From the NCBI RefSeq assembly GCF_036016195.1, contig NZ_JAYWTM010000007.1:62001-126000 (forward strand): a stretch of 64,000 bases of DNA, given 5' to 3'. Made by a program: the position numbers and the translations under genes. Every line of letters begins with the position of its first letter. The first letter of the stretch is position 1. This DNA comes from Brenneria populi (GTDB taxonomy: Bacteria > Pseudomonadota > Gammaproteobacteria > Enterobacterales > Enterobacteriaceae). The notes beneath the pieces were generated by a model, which saw only the letters and a program-made list of their open reading frames with translations, ran no database searches and had not been told where the DNA came from. Positions 34,801 through 42,403 of the stretch are shown here, in pieces.

Positions 34801-34838
34801 AAAAAAAACCGTATCCTGTTGTCAGTGATACGGTTTTC
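34801..34838 (-). terminator. terminator of the tRNA-Val/tRNA-Lys operon
   Basis: AAAACCGTAT (34805-34814) pairs with ATACGGTTTT (34828-34837). Read on the minus strand the second arm is followed by a run of T residues, ending the tRNA transcript 42 bases past tRNA-Lys. Confidence 0.88.
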
Positions 34839-34879
34839 TTACTTCCCCGGACTCTATGAGTCATCCCAGGAAGGTAGAT

Positions 34880-34955
34880 TGGTGGGTCGTGCAGGATTCG
34901 AACCTGCGACCAATTGATTAAAAGTCAACTGCTCTACCAACTGAGCTAACGACCC
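34880..34955 (-). tRNA. lysV: tRNA-Lys (anticodon TTT)
   Basis: The minus strand reads GGGTCGTTAGCTCAGTTGG, anticodon loop CTTTTAA and acceptor ACGACCC followed by ACCA. 76 nt with encoded CCA. Last gene of the tRNA operon and the likely anchor for the adjacent integrase. Confidence 0.98.
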
Positions 34956-34962
34956 GCAGAAG

Positions 34963-35038
34963 TGGTGGGTGATGACGGGATCGAACCGCCGACCCCCTCC
35001 TTGTAAGGGAGGTGCTCTCCCAGCTGAGCTAATCACCC
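34963..35038 (-). tRNA. valY: tRNA-Val (anticodon TAC), copy 3 in transcription order
   Basis: Minus strand GGGTGATTAGCTCAGCTGGG, anticodon arm CTCCCTTACAAGGAG, CCA encoded. Identical to the two other copies; seven bases before tRNA-Lys. Confidence 0.97.
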
Positions 35039-35082
35039 ACTTCTAAACTTTATTTTCAGCAAGAAGACCGCTGGCATGAGAG

Positions 35083-35158
35083 TGGTGGGTGATGACGGGA
35101 TCGAACCGCCGACCCCCTCCTTGTAAGGGAGGTGCTCTCCCAGCTGAGCTAATCACCC
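35083..35158 (-). tRNA. valX: tRNA-Val (anticodon TAC), copy 2
   Basis: Identical 76-nt sequence to the neighbouring copies. The 44-bp spacer to the next copy differs from the other spacer, so the copies are old tandem members kept alike by conversion. Confidence 0.97.
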
Positions 35159-35205
35159 AATCTCAATTCTTCTTACTTTACACAGCGCGGCACACTCAAA
35201 AAAAG

Positions 35206-35281
35206 TGGTGGGTGATGACGGGATCGAACCGCCGACCCCCTCCTTGTAAGGGAGGTGCTCTCCCAGCTGAGCTAATCACCC
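35206..35281 (-). tRNA. valU: tRNA-Val (anticodon TAC), copy 1 (promoter-proximal)
   Basis: Identical 76-nt tRNA-Val. First gene of the valUXY-lysV operon, opposite to gltX as in E. coli. Confidence 0.97.
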
Positions 35282-35298
35282 TCGCTGTGTGGAGTCGC

Positions 35299-35326
35299 AT
35301 TATAGGGATAGTTGAAAGTGAGTCAA
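35299..35326 (-). promoter_or_regulatory. promoter of the tRNA-Val/tRNA-Lys operon
   Basis: On the minus strand: TTGACT (35326-35321), 16 bp, TATAAT (35304-35299), then the GC-rich GCGACTCC discriminator typical of stringently controlled stable-RNA promoters. Confidence 0.85.
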
Positions 35327-35554
35327 CGCTTTTTAAAAGTAAAATGGCCGTTCGTTGTAAAATTAGGCAGGACGCCCTATTTCTCGACGATAGCGACGCT
35401 TCCTCATTCACTTCAATAAGGAATAAAGCGTGGCGTGATACGTTACGGCGTTGAGGAATCGGGGCAGAATGATAGAATATCGCCCACTTTTTGTTATTTG
35501 AACTCATGTCGGCACCTGCCGGCAGCCGTTGCGTAAAAAAGGCTGTAATCCCAA

Positions 35555-36973
35555 ATGAAAATTAAAACCCGTTTCGCGCCCAGTCCGACTGGCTATCTTC
35601 ACGTAGGCGGCGCCCGCACCGCGCTCTATTCCTGGCTGTTTGCCCGTCATCAGGGCGGCGAGTTCGTTTTGCGTATTGAGGATACCGATCTGGAGCGCTC
35701 CACGCAGGCGGCGATCGACGCCATTATGGATGGCATGAATTGGTTGAATCTTGATTGGGATGAAGGTCCGTATTACCAGACTAAACGCTTCGATCGTTAT
35801 AACGCCGTCATTGATCAGATGCTGGAAAACGGCACGGCGTATAAATGCTATTGCTCGAAAGAACGTTTGGAAGCGCTGCGTGAAAAGCAGATGGAGAACG
35901 GCGAAAAGCCGCGCTATGACGGATGCTGCCGTGATTCCCACGCGCATCATGCGGATGATGAGCCGCACGTGGTGCGTTTTCGCAACCCGCAGGAAGGCTC
36001 GGTTATTTTTAACGATCGCATCCGCGGTCCCATCGAATTCAGCAACCAGGAGCTTGACGATCTGATCATCCGCCGTACGGACGGTTCGCCGACGTATAAC
36101 TTCTGTGTGGTGATCGATGACTGGGATATGGAAATTACCCACGTTATTCGCGGTGAAGATCATATCAACAATACGCCCCGCCAAATCAACATCCTGAAAG
36201 CGTTGGGCGCGCCGGTGCCGGAATATGCGCATGTTTCCATGATTCTGGGCGATGACGGTAAAAAGCTCTCCAAACGCCACGGCGCCGTCGGCGTTATGCA
36301 ATATCGCGATGACGGCTATCTGCCGGAGGCATTGCTGAACTATCTGGTTCGCCTGGGGTGGTCGGCCGGCGATCAGGAGATCTTCTCTGTCGATGAGATG
36401 AAAGCGCTGTTTTCGTTAGAAGCCATCAGCAAGTCCGCCAGCGCTTTCAATACGGAAAAGCTGCAGTGGCTGAACCATCACTACATTAATCATCTGCCGC
36501 CGGAATATGTGGCGACGCATCTGGCGTGGCATATCGAGCAGGCCGGCATTGATACGCGCAGCGGCCCGCAACTGAGCGAGCTGGTGACCCTGCTGGGCGA
36601 GCGTTGCAAAACGCTGAAGGAAATGGCGGCGTCCTGCCGCTATTTCTATGAAGATTTCGAGCAGTTTGACGCCGACGCGGCGAAGAAACATCTGCGTCCG
36701 GTGGCGCGCCAACCGCTGGAGCTGGTGCGCGCCAAACTGGCGTCGATTACGGACTGGACGGCTGAAAACGTTCATCATGCCATTCAGGGAACCGCGGATG
36801 AATTGGGGCTGGGCATGGGCAAAGTCGGCATGCCGCTGCGCGTGGCCGTAACCGGCGCGGGGCAGTCTCCCGGCGTTGACGTCACGGTGCATGCGGTCGG
36901 TCGGCAGCGGGCGCTGGCGCGTATCGATAAAGCGCTGGCGTTTATCGCCGAGCGTGAAGCGCAGCAGCAATAG
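35555..36973 (+). CDS. gltX: gltX, glutamyl-tRNA synthetase
   Basis: Class I synthetase of 472 aa (E. coli 471) that charges tRNA-Glu. HIGH box HVGGARTALYSW at residue 15, zinc-binding CYCSKERL...CCRDSH near 98-127, and KLSKRHG near 237, followed by the helical anticodon-binding domain. The second glutamyl-enzyme of the window is the truncated relative gluQ. Confidence 0.98.
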   Translation: MKIKTRFAPSPTGYLHVGGARTALYSWLFARHQGGEFVLRIEDTDLERSTQAAIDAIMDGMNWLNLDWDEGPYYQTKRFDRYNAVIDQMLENGTAYKCYCSKERLEALREKQMENGEKPRYDGCCRDSHAHHADDEPHVVRFRNPQEGSVIFNDRIRGPIEFSNQELDDLIIRRTDGSPTYNFCVVIDDWDMEITHVIRGEDHINNTPRQINILKALGAPVPEYAHVSMILGDDGKKLSKRHGAVGVMQYRDDGYLPEALLNYLVRLGWSAGDQEIFSVDEMKALFSLEAISKSASAFNTEKLQWLNHHYINHLPPEYVATHLAWHIEQAGIDTRSGPQLSELVTLLGERCKTLKEMAASCRYFYEDFEQFDADAAKKHLRPVARQPLELVRAKLASITDWTAENVHHAIQGTADELGLGMGKVGMPLRVAVTGAGQSPGVDVTVHAVGRQRALARIDKALAFIAEREAQQQ

Positions 36974-36997
36974 CCGTTAGCTGGCTCTATTGACGAA

Positions 36998-37018
36998 AAC
37001 CCGCCTGACGGCGGGTTC
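36998..37018 (+). terminator. terminator hairpin of gltX (first copy, without T-run)
   Basis: AACCCGCC-TGAC-GGCGGGTT directly after gltX. The T-tract expected after it is replaced by CAGACTG; a second copy with the T-run lies at 37208-37231, beyond an inserted repeat. Confidence 0.75.
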
Positions 37019-37207
37019 AGACTGTTGACAAAGTCAGATATTACTCGCCCCGCTGGCAGGGCTCGCCCTTCGGGCCGCCGCAAGCGGCGTTCAAAAACGC
37101 ACGCGTTTTTGTAGGGGAAGCACGGGGTGAGGTTCCCGCTTACGACGCCTCACCCCCGTGGTCGCCCCGTGTATCTCGAACTGACAGACGGGTTTGTCAG
37201 CAACCTC
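37013..37207. repeat. MITE-like repeat inserted in the gltX terminator
   Basis: About 195 bp flanked by two copies of the sequence CCGCCTGACGGCGG. The ends are imperfectly inverted (GTTGACAAAGTCAG at 37024-37037 against CTGACAGACGGGTTTGTCAG at 37181-37200). Inside are an 8-bp hairpin, AAAAACGC/GCGTTTTT (37093-37110), and the GAGGTTCCCG...GTATCTCGA block also found at 5258-5295. No reading frame is credible. Confidence 0.7.
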
Positions 37208-37231
37208 AACCCGCCTGACGGCGGTTTTTTT
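37208..37231 (+). terminator. second gltX-type terminator, with T-run
   Basis: AACCGCC-like arms CCGCC-TGAC-GGCGG followed by TTTTTTT. It probably ends gltX transcripts and, read from the other side, could also serve the convergent esterase gene. Confidence 0.85.
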
Positions 37232-37248
37232 GCATTGGACGAAAGGGA

Positions 37249-38127
37249 TTACCGACCGGCGATTATCACCGCTTTGCCGATGGCGTCCGGGATGACGTCG
37301 CCGTGGTTCTTGCCGGCAAAGAGAATAAATTGCGCGTTGACGCCCTGATCTTTTAACTGCGCCGCCAGCGTGCGCGCCTGGGTAACCATTTTCCGCCGGC
37401 CGTGACGCTCTTCGCGCTTGGCGCTAATGGGTTTGCCTGTCGGGGCTTTTTCCGGCGACTCTTCGTACTCGCCCACGCTTAGCGTGACGGAGTGCGGCGG
37501 GGCGTCGAGCAGCGGCTTTCTGACCGGAATCACCACGCCGTAGCCCCACCAGATAGACGGGCTTGCCGCCACATAATGCTGAAAAGAGGCGGTATGGTTA
37601 AATAATGTGTAAAGCGTGAACAGTCCGCCGAAAGAGTGGCCGGCGAGAGTCTGTTTTTGCCCGTTCACCCGATGGCGCGCCTCCACCCAGGGTTTCACCC
37701 GCGTTAGCAAAAACTGGTAAAAAGCTTCGGCTTCGCCGCCTTGGTCGAAATGGGCGTCGACGACGGTCGTCGGCGGCGTGTAATCCCGCGTTCGCGCCGG
37801 CACGTCATAGCTTCGCTCGATCTGATAGCCGATGGCGACAATCAGCGGAGCGGGCCCATTCTCCGGTTTATAGCCGTTTACCGCGAAAGGAAACTGCGCA
37901 TTCCCATCCAACATATACAGTACGGGATACCCTTTTTCTGGCGCCGCCTGGCGTGGCACCGCGATAAACAAACGGTAAGGGCGGTGTTGATCGCTCTCCA
38001 TATCTGTCTGGCTGATGTCGAAATACTCTCTGGCTTGGTCTGTGACGAGGGGCGGCGCCGACTGCGCCCGGGCGGGTAAAACGCTGGAAGTCATCAAAGC
38101 AAAGGCAATCATCATGAAATATCGCAT
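37249..38127 (-). CDS. secreted alpha/beta-hydrolase (putative IroE/esterase-D-type esterase)
   Basis: A 292-aa protein. I choose the ATG at 38127, which begins a signal peptide (MRYFMMIAFALMTSSVLPARA); the frame is open 54 codons further but that part is not protein-like. The serine nucleophile is in LAGHSFGGLFTLY, PVLYMLDGNAQF forms the oxyanion region, and the catalytic His is in GKNHGDVIP. The type matches periplasmic siderophore or acetyl esterases such as IroE; no siderophore genes are nearby, so the substrate is open. Confidence 0.85.
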   Translation of the reverse strand: MRYFMMIAFALMTSSVLPARAQSAPPLVTDQAREYFDISQTDMESDQHRPYRLFIAVPRQAAPEKGYPVLYMLDGNAQFPFAVNGYKPENGPAPLIVAIGYQIERSYDVPARTRDYTPPTTVVDAHFDQGGEAEAFYQFLLTRVKPWVEARHRVNGQKQTLAGHSFGGLFTLYTLFNHTASFQHYVAASPSIWWGYGVVIPVRKPLLDAPPHSVTLSVGEYEESPEKAPTGKPISAKREERHGRRKMVTQARTLAAQLKDQGVNAQFILFAGKNHGDVIPDAIGKAVIIAGR

Positions 38128-38304
38128 AGGTTGGCGTATCTGGATAAAGATTATCAGATGATAATAAAACGCGTTATCTCTATCATCCTTTTTATTCGCG
38201 TCAGGATTTCGGTTATTTTTAGGGCCGAATGACGCCGATAGGTTAGCGATTATAGGGCGGTTGATGCCTTTTTCAGCGGTTGACGTCATAAAAGGATTTA
38301 GCCG

Positions 38305-38333
38305 TTGACACCACTAATCGGGTTTCATATTAT
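38305..38333 (+). promoter_or_regulatory. promoter of the tRNA-Ala pair
   Basis: Consensus TTGACA (38305-38310), exactly 17 bp, TATTAT (38328-38333) and a GCGACCC discriminator, typical of stringently controlled tRNA promoters and so a probable DksA/ppGpp target. Confidence 0.88.
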
Positions 38334-38367
38334 GCGACCCGTTCAACGGACTCGGTTCGTAAGGTAC

Positions 38368-38443
<76 letters not shown>

Positions 38444-38490
38444 AACAATCCCACTGTTTGGTATGATATCGTGAACACGCCACATTATGT

Positions 38491-38566
<76 letters not shown>

Positions 38567-38677
38567 ATCCGTTTATTTCCCTTTGCGTATTTTTTCCCGC
38601 TAAAGCATGCCGCTTATAAAGGTATTTTTCCTTGCGCCGCGTTACTCCCGCCTCCATCGCATGAAGGCCGGATTTTC

Positions 38678-39364
38678 CTACTGGTTCTCAGGTAAACGCG
38701 GCGTCCAGTCGATCGGCGCGATGCCTTGCTTTTCAAGAAGCTGATTGGCTTGAGAAAAGTGCTTACAGCCTAAGAAGCCGCGATGCGCCGACAGCGGGGA
38801 AGGGTGCGGCGCTTTCAGTACGTGATGACGCTGACGATCGATAATGTTGCCTTTTTTCTGGGCGTGCGATCCCCACAATAAAAAGACGATGCCTTCCCGG
38901 TTTTCATTCAGGGCGGCGATAACGCGGTCGGTAAAAGTTTCCCAGCCCAGGTTCGCGTGTGAATGAGCCTGGCCCGCCTCAACGGTTAGCACGGTATTAA
39001 GCAACATTACGCCTTGCTGCGCCCAGCTTTGCAGAAAACCATGGTTCGGGATGACAAAACCGGGAATGTCGTTGGCCAGCTCTTTATAGATATTGACCAG
39101 CGACGGGGGCGCCGGCACGCCGGGCCGAACCGAAAAGGATAATCCATGGGCCTGATTCGGGCCGTGGTAGGGATCCTGACCGAGGATAACCACCTTAACC
39201 TGATGCAGTTCGGTATAGCGGAAAGCATTGAAAACGTCTTTCTGCGGCGGATAAATCGTTTTTCCGGCCGCGCGCTCTTTAGCCACGAATTCCAGCGTAT
39301 TGATAAAGTAGGGTTGTTGTTTCTCTTGCGCCAGCACGTCATGCCAGGTTAGGGAAGTCGCCAT
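38678..39364 (-). CDS. ung: ung, uracil-DNA glycosylase
   Basis: Family 1 UDG that removes uracil from DNA. Water-activating motif GQDPYHGPNQAHGLSFSV near residue 62 and the HPSPLSAHRGF minor-groove loop near 187. 228 aa from the ATG at 39364 (E. coli 229); in-frame ATGs at 39367 and 39385 exist, but the MATSLTWHDVL start fits the family best. Confidence 0.97.
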   Translation of the reverse strand: MATSLTWHDVLAQEKQQPYFINTLEFVAKERAAGKTIYPPQKDVFNAFRYTELHQVKVVILGQDPYHGPNQAHGLSFSVRPGVPAPPSLVNIYKELANDIPGFVIPNHGFLQSWAQQGVMLLNTVLTVEAGQAHSHANLGWETFTDRVIAALNENREGIVFLLWGSHAQKKGNIIDRQRHHVLKAPHPSPLSAHRGFLGCKHFSQANQLLEKQGIAPIDWTPRLPENQ

Positions 39365-39528
39365 CATGCACTCTTTCTTTTTCATTCAGGGGATTTTGTT
39401 GCCAGTAGCTTACCGTTCAATTGTTCCAAGGTAAAACCGTAACGCCGGGAAAATACGCGCGGATATTGATTTTCTTGAAAAAAAATTGAAAATTTACAAA
39501 AAAATTGCAGGAAGACGTGGTATTAAAA

Positions 39529-39542
39529 TTGATATGAAACAA
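39529..39542 (+). promoter_or_regulatory. upstream FNR box of grcA
   Basis: TTGATATGAAACAA fits TTGATNNNNATCAA with one mismatch. Its centre is 53 bp upstream of the second box, the same spacing as the -93.5 and -40.5 FNR sites of E. coli yfiD/grcA, where upstream occupancy dampens expression. Confidence 0.75.
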
Positions 39543-39581
39543 TAAATTGCCGAAGCGGTGAGGTTTTACACCATAATAAAA

Positions 39582-39623
39582 TTGATTTAAGTCAATGAAT
39601 GGCGGCTATTGTACTGGTATATA
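39582..39623 (+). promoter_or_regulatory. main FNR box and -10 element of grcA
   Basis: TTGATTTAAGTCAA (39582-39595, one mismatch) is centred about 41 bp before the start implied by the -10 TATATA at 39618-39623, a class II FNR-activated promoter for anaerobic expression. Confidence 0.8.
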
Positions 39624-39729
39624 AGAAGGCAGATTCTTTTTGTTTTATATAATCGTTAAAAATTAATGGCATTTTGTTGCTAAAACCGTTTGCAATTTAG
39701 ACAATAATACGCCGTTTACGGAGGCAATA

Positions 39730-40113
39730 ATGGTTACTGGTATTCAAATCACCAAGTCAGACAACAGCGCTTTGATCAACTCTTTCTGGCTGCTGGATGA
39801 AGAAAAATCCGAAGCGCGTTGCGTCTGCGCTAAATCCGTTTATAGCGAAGATCAAATCGTTCCGGTCAGCGATCTGGGTCAGATCGAATATCGTGAAGTC
39901 CCGCTGGAAATTAAACCGGAAGTACGCGTAGAAGGTGGTCAGCACCTGAATGTGAACGTACTGCGTCGCGAAACGCTGGAAGATGCCGTTAAGCATCCGG
40001 AAAAATATCCGCAGCTGACTATCCGCGTTTCCGGCTACGCCGTACGTTTTAACTCGTTGACGCCGGAACAACAGCGCGACGTTATCACTCGTACTTTTAC
40101 TGAAAGCCTGTAA
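39730..40113 (+). CDS. grcA: grcA (yfiD), autonomous glycyl radical cofactor
   Basis: A 127-aa protein homologous to the C-terminus of pyruvate formate-lyase; it replaces an oxygen-damaged glycyl radical domain of PFL. The radical glycine is in RVSGYAVRFN near residue 102. Ribosome site GGAGG before the ATG. It has its own FNR promoter and terminator. Confidence 0.97.
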   Translation: MVTGIQITKSDNSALINSFWLLDEEKSEARCVCAKSVYSEDQIVPVSDLGQIEYREVPLEIKPEVRVEGGQHLNVNVLRRETLEDAVKHPEKYPQLTIRVSGYAVRFNSLTPEQQRDVITRTFTESL

Positions 40114-40142
40114 GTTCCGATTTTCGAAAATCGCATGCGAAA

Positions 40143-40167
40143 AAAAGGGAGCCTCGGCTCCCTTTTT
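40143..40167 (+). terminator. terminator of grcA
   Basis: GGGAGC (40147-40152) pairs with GCTCCC (40157-40162) around CTCG, extended by A/T pairing, then TTTTT. The A-run on the other side lets it serve the convergent srmB gene too. Confidence 0.92.
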
Positions 40168-40179
40168 GTCATTTAGCGA

Positions 40180-41490
40180 TTAATCAGCTTTCTGCGCCGG
40201 CTGCCGGCGTTTGCCGATATTTTTCTTATCCCGCTGACGCACCTTCACCTTGGTTTTCTCTTTTTCTTTCTCTTTCTTCTCTTTGCGCTTGGCCAGCACT
40301 TTCTTGGACGGTTTGCCCGTGCTCTTGGCGCTTGGCGCTTTGGTGGTCGGACGAAGCTCATCGACTACCCGGGGTTTGAGCGGCTCATTGAGATACCGGC
40401 TGATCTTGCCGAGCAGCTGGTGGTCGTGCGCCTCGACCAAAGAGATGGCGCAGCCTTTGCGGCCGGCGCGACCCGTGCGGCCAATACGATGCAGATAGGT
40501 ATCGGCGGTGCGCGGCAGGTCGAAGTTGAATACGTGGCTGATATCGTTGATATCTATGCCGCGTGCGGCTACGTCGGTGGCAACCAAAACGTTTACCCGT
40601 CCGTCGCTCAGGCGTTTAATCGCTTCATTGCGTTTGGCCTGCACCATTTCGCCTTCAAGATAACAGGCGGTAATGCCGGCCTCGCGCAGCCAGGCGACCA
40701 GCTCATGTACCCGTTCGCGTTTGCGGACAAAAATAATGGAGCGGGTGACGTCCGGCTGTTTCAACTGGTGGCAGAGCAGGGCCGTCTTGTGTTTGATATC
40801 GTCGGCGCGGTAGTACCATTGCAGAATTTTTTTACGCTCGCGGCGCGAGGGATCGGCCTCCACTTCGACGGGATCGTTCAGCAAGCGCTCGGCGAAGTCT
40901 TTAATCGCCTCGCCTTCCAGCGTTGCGGAAAACAGCAGCGTTTGTTTACGCCAGCGGGTTTCACCGGCGATATGTTCGATATCTTGGGCGAAGCCCATAT
41001 CCAGCATCCTGTCCGCTTCATCCAGGATCAGCGTCTCTACCGCGCGGCAATCAAAATTTTCTTCTTTTATGTATTGCAGCAGACGGCCCGTCGTCGCCAC
41101 GACGATATCCTGGTTTTCGCTAAACACTTCGGCATGGTTCATATACGCCACGCCGCCGGTGATGGTGGCGATATCCAGATGGGTATGCGCGGCCATGGCG
41201 CGAGCCTGTTCGGCGACCTGCATGGCGAGTTCGCGCGTCGGTGTTAGGATAAGAATGCGAGGCGGCCCGGATTTTTTACGAGGAAAATCTAACAGATGCT
41301 GTAAAACCGGCAAGAGATACGCTGCGGTTTTACCTGTGCCGGTTGGCGCAGAGCCCAGCACATCACGCCCATCCATCGCCGGCGGGATGGCCGCCAGCTG
41401 AATTGCCGTCGGACGTTCGTAGCCCATATCGCGCAGGGCGTCTAACAGGCTGTCATCAAGATCTAGCTCGGAAAAATTTGTTGCTGTCAT
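40180..41490 (-). CDS. srmB: srmB, DEAD-box RNA helicase
   Basis: A 436-aa helicase that helps assemble the 50S subunit (with L4/L24 and 23S rRNA). Motifs: Q-motif PTAIQLAAIP, GTGKTAAYLLP, PTRELAMQ, DEADRMLDMGF, SATLE, HRIGRTGRAGR. The C-terminal tail is a strongly basic Lys/Arg-rich RNA-binding extension. Divergent from trmN. Confidence 0.95.
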   Translation of the reverse strand: MTATNFSELDLDDSLLDALRDMGYERPTAIQLAAIPPAMDGRDVLGSAPTGTGKTAAYLLPVLQHLLDFPRKKSGPPRILILTPTRELAMQVAEQARAMAAHTHLDIATITGGVAYMNHAEVFSENQDIVVATTGRLLQYIKEENFDCRAVETLILDEADRMLDMGFAQDIEHIAGETRWRKQTLLFSATLEGEAIKDFAERLLNDPVEVEADPSRRERKKILQWYYRADDIKHKTALLCHQLKQPDVTRSIIFVRKRERVHELVAWLREAGITACYLEGEMVQAKRNEAIKRLSDGRVNVLVATDVAARGIDINDISHVFNFDLPRTADTYLHRIGRTGRAGRKGCAISLVEAHDHQLLGKISRYLNEPLKPRVVDELRPTTKAPSAKSTGKPSKKVLAKRKEKKEKEKEKTKVKVRQRDKKNIGKRRQPAQKAD

Positions 41491-41623
41491 GGTCTACCTC
41501 TGTTTGGGGCGCCGATTATAGACGCATTGGCCGGGTTCTTCACCTGTTTAAACAGACAACCGATCTTTTACTGTATAGATGTTTACCCTATGCTACGACG
41601 GTTTTAATCGGGAACGGGCAATA

Positions 41624-42370
41624 ATGAGCAGGCAATCTGATAACAAATCGCTGTTGCGGCGCGGCGGATTCACCTTTAAACGGTTTTTCGTCGCCCACGA
41701 TCGCTGCGCCATGAAGGTGGGTACCGACGGGGTATTGCTGGGCGCCTGGGCGCCGGTTGCCGGCACGCGGCGAATTCTGGATATCGGCTGCGGCTCAGGT
41801 TTGATCGCGCTGATGCTGGCGCAGCGTACCGAGGACGACGTCCCGATCGATGCTGTTGAGCTGGATGCCGCCGCCGGCCATCAGGCGTCCGAAAACATCG
41901 CTGCGTCTGCGTGGTTCGAACGGATAAAGGTTTATCTTGATGATATCGCGGCGTTTGCCGAGAACAGCGCCGCGGACTATTCTCTGATCGTCAGCAATCC
42001 GCCTTATTTCGCGCCTGGCGTCGCCTGCGCTACGGCGCAGCGTACGCAGGCTCGCTATACCGTCACGCTGACGCATGAGCGGCTACTGGACTGCGCGCGA
42101 CGCTTGATTACGCCCGATGGCCTTTTCTGCGTGGTGCTGCCGGCGCAGGCGGTCGAGAATTTTGTGCGGCTGGCGCGGCGACAGGAGTGGTTTATTCACC
42201 GGCGCCTGGATGTGGCGGAGTCTCCTTCCCGACCCGCGCACCGCGTTTTGTTTGCGCTGTCGCGGCGGCCGGGAGAGACTCTGGTGCGGCAATTGGCGAT
42301 ACGCGACGCCGAACATCGCTACTCCGACGCCTTTCAGGCATTGACGAACGCTTTCTACCTGTTTATGTAG
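41624..42370 (+). CDS. trmN: trmN (yfiC), tRNA1(Val) adenine-37 N6-methyltransferase
   Basis: SAM-dependent methyltransferase that makes m6A37 in tRNA1-Val, whose genes lie in this window (anticodon TAC). SAM loop LDIGCGSGLIAL near residue 47 and catalytic SNPPYF near 115. The ATG at 41624 gives 248 aa; upstream extension has no homology. It is convergent with nadB, sharing a 33-bp gap. Confidence 0.93.
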   Translation: MSRQSDNKSLLRRGGFTFKRFFVAHDRCAMKVGTDGVLLGAWAPVAGTRRILDIGCGSGLIALMLAQRTEDDVPIDAVELDAAAGHQASENIAASAWFERIKVYLDDIAAFAENSAADYSLIVSNPPYFAPGVACATAQRTQARYTVTLTHERLLDCARRLITPDGLFCVVLPAQAVENFVRLARRQEWFIHRRLDVAESPSRPAHRVLFALSRRPGETLVRQLAIRDAEHRYSDAFQALTNAFYLFM

Positions 42371-42403
42371 GCTCGTACTTGGAACCGGCATCGGCAAAAT
42401 ACG

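Larger units (their letters stand above)
39365..39729. other. ung-grcA intergenic control region
   Basis: 365 bp, strongly AT-rich before grcA. It carries two FNR-type sites and a -10 element described separately. Nothing else is evident. Confidence 0.7.

Noticed and set aside
25810..34880. CRISPR array or phage-defence system in the island
   Set aside because: No regularly spaced repeats, cas-like or defence-gene motifs were found; recognisable content is phenazine, toxin-antitoxin and integrase remains.
34854..35507. Frames across the tRNA-Val/Lys genes
   Set aside because: Translations of tRNA gene copies, not proteins.
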